DNA from: Desulfobacteraceae bacterium
GTDB taxonomy: Bacteria > Desulfobacterota > DSM-4660 > Desulfatiglandales > Desulfatiglandaceae
Assembly: GCA_030612945.1 (NCBI GenBank)
Contig: JAUWMY010000075.1
Span: 1 to 9,293 of the forward strand
Reading direction: 5' to 3'
Length of the DNA stretch: 9,293 nt
This document shows, one piece after another, positions 5,643-9,293 of the stretch. Numbering within the stretch: position 1 is the first letter of the stretch; each line of letters starts with the position of its first letter. The notes beneath the pieces were generated by a model. It worked only from the letters and a program-made list of their open reading frames with translations, ran no database searches and was not told the origin of the DNA. The translations under genes were made by a program, and so were the position numbers.

Positions 5643-5809
5643 AATGTCAAATGACAAATGCTAAAAAATATATGTCCACCCATTAATTCAAACGCAGCCT
5701 ACACTGGTGAAGATACACAATGGGAAAAAGATAAATAACTGATCGTTTTGGAAAACATTTTGACATTGAGGTTTTGGATTTGATTTGACATTTGGATTTT
5801 GTCATTTGA
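5643..5809. repeat. Inverted repeat of CAAATGACAAA-type words
   Basis: AATGTCAAAT (5643-5652) and TCAAATGACAAA (5647-5658) recur in inverted form as ATTTGACATT (5783-5792) and TTTGTCATTTGA (5798-5809). The order of the words differs between arms, so this is a cluster of related short repeats rather than one clean palindrome. Confidence 0.55.
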
Positions 5810-5910
5810 ACTTTATTCCATAGGGCTTCACAAATCACTATCTAACACGCATAGCAGTGCTGGGACCACTCCGCTACTGCGGGATGGTTTAAGGGATTAC
5901 TTAATTAAAG

Positions 5911-5935
5911 ACAGAGCCTTGTATTGATGCTCTGT
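5911..5935 (+). promoter_or_regulatory. Perfect dyad upstream of the radical-SAM gene
   Basis: ACAGAGC (5911-5917) and GCTCTGT (5929-5935) are exact inverted repeats with an 11-base centre, 39 bases before ATG 5974 and close to its ribosome binding site. It could be an operator for a dimeric regulator or a leader RNA hairpin; which one cannot be told from sequence. Confidence 0.4.
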
Positions 5936-5973
5936 GTAAAGCGAGATTGAACAGAGAGGAGGCAAATCTAATC

Positions 5974-7143
5974 ATGGGAAGCGCTGGGAACTGTGACGGC
6001 CTTCCTGAAAGCCAGATGACAAGGCGGGAATTACTGAAGCTCTGGGGGACAGGTTTGTGTGCTCTTTGCACTGTTCACCTTTTCAGTTTTCCAGAAACCC
6101 CGCGGGCACAAATGGCCAAAAAAGGCCTCATTAGAACAAAACTCTCCCCCTATTTTACTTCCCTGGATGGAGGGGCGATCCAGTGTAACCTTTGCCCCAG
6201 GCAGTGTCTTGTTCCCAAGGGCAAAAGGGGTTTTTGCAGGGTACGTGAAAATCGGGAAGGGAAGTATTACAGCCTTGTCTATGGGAATCCCTGTGTCATA
6301 CACTTAGACCCTATCGAAAAAGAACCCTTTTTCCATGTGCTTCCAGGCACTGCCTCTTTAACTCTATCAACGGCAGGATGCAATTTCCAGTGCAAGTTTT
6401 GTGAGAATTGGGAAATCTCACAAGCCTTCCCTGAAGATGTATACAGTCACGAGATCCCACCAAAACTTGTGGTTAAAAAAGCCAAAGAGATGGGTGCCAG
6501 ATCCATTGCCTACACTTATGCAGAGCCCACAATCTTCTATGAATACATGTTTGACACTGCATACTTAGCAAAGAAGGCAGGTCTCCTGAATATCATACAC
6601 TCTAATGGTTTTATCAATATGAATCCACTCAATAAGCTTTGCGAGGTGTTACACGCAGCCCATATTGACCTGAAGGGATTTACCGAAGCGTTTTATCATG
6701 AATTGTCCGGCGGGGAACTGGCCCCGGTGCTTGATACTATGAAGACACTCAAGCAAAAGGGAGTTCACCTGGAGATCACCAACCTCATGATTCCCACAAA
6801 AAATGATGACATGTCAGTGGTAAAAAAAATGTGCCTCTGGTTGAAAAAAGAATTGGGTGCTGACACCCCGGTCCATTTCTCTCGTTTCTATCCTTTGTAC
6901 AAGCTCAAGCGTCTCCCTCCAACGCCGGTCTCGATGCTGGAGAAAGCCCGGGAAGTGGCTTTGTCTTCTGGTCTGGAATATGTTTATATTGGGAAGGTGC
7001 CAGGTCATGAGGGTTGGAATACCTTCTGCCCCAAGTGCAAGAAAATGGTGATCCAGCGAACAGGATACATGATTAGAGAAATACATATGAAGGATGGGAA
7101 GTGCGAATATTGTGGCAAGCCCATACCCGGTATTTGGACGTGA
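5974..7143 (+). CDS. amrS: AmmeMemoRadiSam-type radical SAM enzyme with Tat-like leader
   Basis: The 389-residue product contains the radical-SAM cluster motif CNFQCKFC (Cys136, Cys140, Cys143), which binds a [4Fe-4S] cluster and SAM, in the context STAGCNFQCKFCENWEIS. A Cys-rich segment CNLCPRQC...GFC (Cys71, 74, 78, 88) precedes it, and a zinc-ribbon-like pair of CxxC motifs (352/355, 377/380) ends the protein. HSNGFIN and HIDLKGF are typical of the PflA-like AmmeMemoRadiSam enzymes, whose reaction is unknown. Residues 15-40 (MTRRELLKLWGTGLCALCTV) look like a twin-arginine leader. AGGAGG (5957-5962) lies 11 bases before ATG 5974; TTG 5947 also opens the frame but lacks such a signal. The AMMECR1 and Memo partners usually linked to this enzyme are not in the window. 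It converges on another radical-SAM gene. Confidence 0.85.
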   Translation: MGSAGNCDGLPESQMTRRELLKLWGTGLCALCTVHLFSFPETPRAQMAKKGLIRTKLSPYFTSLDGGAIQCNLCPRQCLVPKGKRGFCRVRENREGKYYSLVYGNPCVIHLDPIEKEPFFHVLPGTASLTLSTAGCNFQCKFCENWEISQAFPEDVYSHEIPPKLVVKKAKEMGARSIAYTYAEPTIFYEYMFDTAYLAKKAGLLNIIHSNGFINMNPLNKLCEVLHAAHIDLKGFTEAFYHELSGGELAPVLDTMKTLKQKGVHLEITNLMIPTKNDDMSVVKKMCLWLKKELGADTPVHFSRFYPLYKLKRLPPTPVSMLEKAREVALSSGLEYVYIGKVPGHEGWNTFCPKCKKMVIQRTGYMIREIHMKDGKCEYCGKPIPGIWT

Positions 7144-7155
7144 GTCACGAAGAGA

Positions 7156-8211
7156 TCAGCCTGATCGCCGCTGCATGTAAAAGTCCCTGACCGCCACAGA
7201 GCGGGAGTCAAGATTGGTCAAGCCGTATTGTTCAGCCCAGTCTATTGCTTCCAAGAACTCCTGCACAGTGATCCCACGACCGATTTCCGGATAGTCAAAG
7301 GCTTTGTATTCCACGCGGTATTGGGGCATTATATTGACATAGGTGGATTTGGGAAGATTCTCTGCCACCCATTTTGTGAATTTCTCCGTCCCGGCTACCC
7401 GGTTGGGCATGACCAGGTGTCGGATCATCAGCCCACGAATTGCAATTCCTTTCTCATCCACTACGAGTTCTCCGACCTGCCTGTTCATTTCGGCGATCGC
7501 TTTCTTTGCCACTTCCGGGTAGTCTGAGGCCCCGGCTGAATATTTTTCCGCCTGATCAGCGTCCATGTATTTCATATCTGGCAAATAGATATCCACTATG
7601 CCATCTAAGAGCTTCAGTATCTCTAACCGTTCGTAACCGCTGGTATTATAAACCAGTGGAAGACGCAGCCCTTTATTCAAGGCAATCCGGGTGGCATTGA
7701 GTATATTGGGCATGACGTGGGTGGGTGTGACAAAGTTGATGTTATGGCAGCCCATCTGCTGGAGATTCATCATCACGTCCGCCAGGTCTTCATCCTGAAC
7801 TTTTTTTCCTCTTCCTTCGTGGGATATGGGCCAGTTCTGGCAAAAGATACAGCGGAGATTGCAGTTTGAAAAAAAGATGGTTCCAGATCCGTGTTGGCCC
7901 ACCAAAGGTATCTCTTCGCCAAAGTGGGGATTGGCGCTAAAAATCACAGGTCTGGCTGGAGCCCTGCAGAACCCCATTTCGCCCTTCAACCGATTCACTC
8001 CGCACGCTCGTGGACACAGGCGACAATCCTCGAAAATGCTATAGGCCTGTTCGATTCTCTGAGCCAGTTTGCCTTTTTTTTCTAATTCCTCATAGGCTGG
8101 ATGCCATAGGTCCCGTTTTTTTTGCCCGGCGTATAGGGCGCCTGGCGAGACGAACAGTGAACTGCCTAAGAGCAACGAACATTTGATGAAATCCCGGCGA
8201 GTGATCTCCAT
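7156..8211 (-). CDS. PflX-like radical SAM protein with Tat-like leader
   Basis: The 351-residue product has the radical-SAM motif CNLRCIFC at Cys117, 121 and 124, within FFSNCNLRCIFCQNW, preceded by a Cys segment CRLCPRACG...GFC (63, 66, 70, 82). This arrangement is typical of COG1313 PflX-type proteins, homologues of pyruvate formate-lyase activating enzyme, with further family-like segments YLPDMKYMD and RGLMIRHLVMPN. The N-terminus, ITRRDFIKCSLLLGSSLFVS, is a good twin-arginine signal ending near ALYAG. A GTG at 8220 also opens the frame, but GGAG (8223-8220) overlaps it and stands eight bases before ATG 8211, which I choose. The substrate is unknown. The stop lies 12 bp from that of the convergent gene at 5974-7143, with no terminator between. 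Confidence 0.9.
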   Translation of the reverse strand: MEITRRDFIKCSLLLGSSLFVSPGALYAGQKKRDLWHPAYEELEKKGKLAQRIEQAYSIFEDCRLCPRACGVNRLKGEMGFCRAPARPVIFSANPHFGEEIPLVGQHGSGTIFFSNCNLRCIFCQNWPISHEGRGKKVQDEDLADVMMNLQQMGCHNINFVTPTHVMPNILNATRIALNKGLRLPLVYNTSGYERLEILKLLDGIVDIYLPDMKYMDADQAEKYSAGASDYPEVAKKAIAEMNRQVGELVVDEKGIAIRGLMIRHLVMPNRVAGTEKFTKWVAENLPKSTYVNIMPQYRVEYKAFDYPEIGRGITVQEFLEAIDWAEQYGLTNLDSRSVAVRDFYMQRRSG

Positions 8212-8219
8212 ACCGGACA

Positions 8220-8223
8220 CTCC
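8220..8223 (-). promoter_or_regulatory. Ribosome binding site deciding the PflX-like start
   Basis: GGAG on the minus strand is eight bases before ATG 8211 and abuts the alternative GTG 8220, which makes the ATG the likelier start. Confidence 0.6.
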
Positions 8224-8421
8224 GTTACCATAAGGTTCAGAGGTTCCCCGCCCAACGGGATCTTCGACAGGGTTTCATGATATCAAACGATAAAATATAT
8301 CTTACGTCAAGGAAAATCAGTTATGTCGGTTAACTTAATGGAGTAGTGGTGCTGGCGGGTGTGGATTTGAAACATTACGGTATTACACTGAAAAAGCACC
8401 TCAGCGTTTGACAGCGCCTTT

Positions 8422-8685
8422 TTAAACCTTCCCCCTTCTTTGGTCTTTCCCCTTTAGTGTGACCGTTCTCCTTTCCCCATCATTTCTACGATCTGTACCG
8501 CATCTGCGCTCGATTCCGCCTCTGCGATCAAGTTCAATCCGCCGGCCAGACCGCTGCCTTCTCTCAGGAATGTGGCCATCATATAAAAACTGTCGCCTGT
8601 CAATCTCGGCTCGTCTGCCACCGTTATCTCTGATTTCCGACGCCAAGTTCACATCGCTCGGCATAACATGTCCTTTATTAGTCAT
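8422..8685 (-). CDS. Small Arg-Arg-rich protein, second member of the RR-motif type
   Basis: 87 residues. From residue 24 the sequence is a series of Arg-Arg blocks: GGRRAEIDRRQF, IPERRQRSGRRIELDRRGGI, ERRCGTDRRNDGERR, and a basic end. The shared pattern with the protein at 5361-5558 is RRxxxDRR plus GGxERR. It is highly charged with no membrane segment and no catalytic motif; a nucleic-acid-binding or scaffold role is only a guess. AGGA (8694-8691), five bases before the ATG, supports the start. It follows the MshEN-like gene at 8991-8710 by 24 bases, so the two are probably co-transcribed. Confidence 0.7.
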   Translation of the reverse strand: MTNKGHVMPSDVNLASEIRDNGGRRAEIDRRQFLYDGHIPERRQRSGRRIELDRRGGIERRCGTDRRNDGERRTVTLKGKDQRRGKV

Positions 8686-8709
8686 TGGTTTCCTATCATT
8701 CGAGAGAGT

Positions 8710-8991
8710 TCAATACCTCTTCAATCCTAATGCAGGGCCTTTTCCCATAGATTCCAGCACCTCATCAATTTGCGAGATACTAATAAGCCCCTGATCAAAT
8801 AATATCCTACCGATAAATCTGTACTTGCCTCTTCGCTTCTTCTCCATTGCCTGTATACTCATCACTTCTGTAAGGTTGGTTGAGGTAATAAATCCTCTTT
8901 CAACCGCTTGGACACCAAAACGCATTTCAGGGTATTCACTTTCTCTGTTAGCGTCCTTTGCTTTGAGCTCCATGGCTTGCCTGGTTTTCAT
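8710..8991 (-). CDS. Small protein with two MshEN-like motifs
   Basis: 93 residues. From about residue 24 it reads RFGVQAVERGFITSTNLTEV, then IQAME, and again FIGRILFDQGLISISQIDEV. The repeated pattern (Gly/Phe-x-Ala/Leu, Gly-phi-Ile, Gln/Leu-x-x-Val) resembles the MshEN/GSPII_E_N motifs, which in some secretion ATPases bind cyclic-di-GMP. It lacks the ATPase part, so it would be a free-standing module. AAGGGGG lies about seven bases upstream of ATG 8991; a second in-frame ATG (codon 7) is possible. It heads a probable two-gene unit with the RR-rich protein. Ligand binding is an inference from pattern only. Confidence 0.65.
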   Translation of the reverse strand: MKTRQAMELKAKDANRESEYPEMRFGVQAVERGFITSTNLTEVMSIQAMEKKRRGKYRFIGRILFDQGLISISQIDEVLESMGKGPALGLKRY

Positions 8992-9016
8992 CCAAAAACC
9001 CCCTTTTTTTTCCCGT

Positions 9017-9033
9017 ACCCGTCAGGGGCGGGT
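9017..9033. repeat. Short hairpin in the leader of the MshEN-like gene
   Basis: ACCCG and CGGGT pair around a seven-base loop. On the minus strand it lies about 26 bases before the start codon at 8991, near the ribosome binding site. It may be a weak leader hairpin. Confidence 0.35.
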
Positions 9034-9059
9034 TCCCTGTTTCACAATAACTGCATCAA

Positions 9060-9293
9060 TCATTTCTTTCTAAGCTCTTCCAAAATCCCGCATTTCCGAT
9101 TAACAAAACAGTAAAAATAGATGAAACTTTTGATAACGCAGTTTAACCAGAAAAATATGATGATTTCATATGATCTACATATTGATGTAGACAGCTTCCT
9201 ATTCAGCCCCTTGTCTAAAAAACGACAGTGCAGGTGGAGCGGATTCAGCCGATGTTGAATAGTCAGGAGTTTTCCGACCAATTTTCCATTCCT
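9060..9293 (-). CDS. Small protein with NPLHLHCRFLDKGL motif, 5' partial
   Basis: The minus-strand frame enters from the right edge and ends at TGA 9062-9060. It reads LLTIQHRLNPLHLHCRFLDK, then a charged helix (LNRKLSTSICRSYEIIIFFW) and a Cys/Phe-rich, less familiar tail. The NPLHxxCR...G...SYE pattern is one I associate with short conserved hypothetical proteins of Desulfobacterota, without known function. No ATG occurs in frame; TTG 9281 with a preceding AGGAATGGAAAA is a possible start, but the frame is open to the window edge, so the true start may lie outside. It is followed closely by the MshEN-like gene on the same strand (68 bases), so they may share a transcript. Confidence 0.45.
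   Translation of the reverse strand, partial: RNGKLVGKLLTIQHRLNPLHLHCRFLDKGLNRKLSTSICRSYEIIIFFWLNCVIKSFIYFYCFVNRKCGILEELRKK

Larger units (their letters stand above)
5559..5973. other. Repeat-rich gap upstream of the radical-SAM gene
   Basis: No gene is supported here. The region holds AATGTCAAAT/TCAAATGACAAA words and their inverted copies (5643-5809), a weak hairpin near 5868-5889, and a perfect 7-bp dyad at 5911-5935 just before the ribosome binding site of the next gene. Confidence 0.6.

Noticed and set aside
5760..5790. TTGACA boxes as promoter of the amrS-like gene
   Set aside because: They belong to the repeat words and have no -10 at proper spacing.
6031..6303. Minus-strand frame inside the amrS-like gene
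   Set aside because: Antisense shadow of a strongly conserved radical-SAM gene.
7228..7700. Plus-strand frames opposite the PflX-like gene
   Set aside because: Antisense shadows; no start signals.

Overview
The window looks like chromosomal DNA from an anaerobic Desulfobacterota (deltaproteobacterial) bacterium. The evidence is indirect: two radical-SAM enzymes of the PflA-like kind with Tat-like leaders, small Arg-Arg-rich proteins and a small tandem-motif protein of types I associate with that group, and long intergenic stretches full of short inverted and direct repeats. No rRNA, tRNA or CRISPR array was seen.

Layout. Bases 1-1688 are a gene graveyard: a transposase zinc-ribbon fragment (IS1595-like) abuts the C-terminal part of a DsbA-family oxidoreductase; after a gene-free stretch come the N-terminal half of an ORF6N-domain protein, the C-terminal end of a DUF6429 protein, and the C-terminal half of a second ORF6N protein interrupted by a stop codon. 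Bases 1744-2423 hold an intact four-helix membrane protein gene between two copies of a ~70-77 bp direct repeat. Bases 2424-3274 are mostly AT-rich and hold at most two tiny candidate ORFs. A minus-strand htpX gene (4198-3275) is followed by a stem-loop and preceded by a plausible promoter. Upstream of it is a ~210 bp repeat element bounded by 21-bp perfect inverted repeats.

A strong sigma70-type promoter (4631-4658) drives a stand-alone CheY-like receiver gene (4722-5066). It is followed by a palindromic repeat cluster, a small RRxGxDRR-motif protein, another repeat-rich gap, and then two convergent radical-SAM genes (5974-7143 plus, 8211-7156 minus) whose stop codons are only 12 bp apart. 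On the minus strand, a two-gene unit (8991-8710, then 8685-8422) encodes a small protein with two MshEN-like motifs and a second Arg-Arg-rich protein. A partial small gene enters from the right edge.

Functional reading. HtpX is membrane protein quality control. The two radical-SAM proteins share a Cys-rich N-terminal segment, a CxxxCxxC cluster motif and a twin-arginine-like leader; one resembles the AmmeMemoRadiSam-system enzyme and the other PflX, and neither has its usual substrate or partner gene here. The receiver, RR-rich and MshEN-like proteins suggest signalling, but their function is not established. Assignments rest on recognising motifs by eye; no database search was possible.
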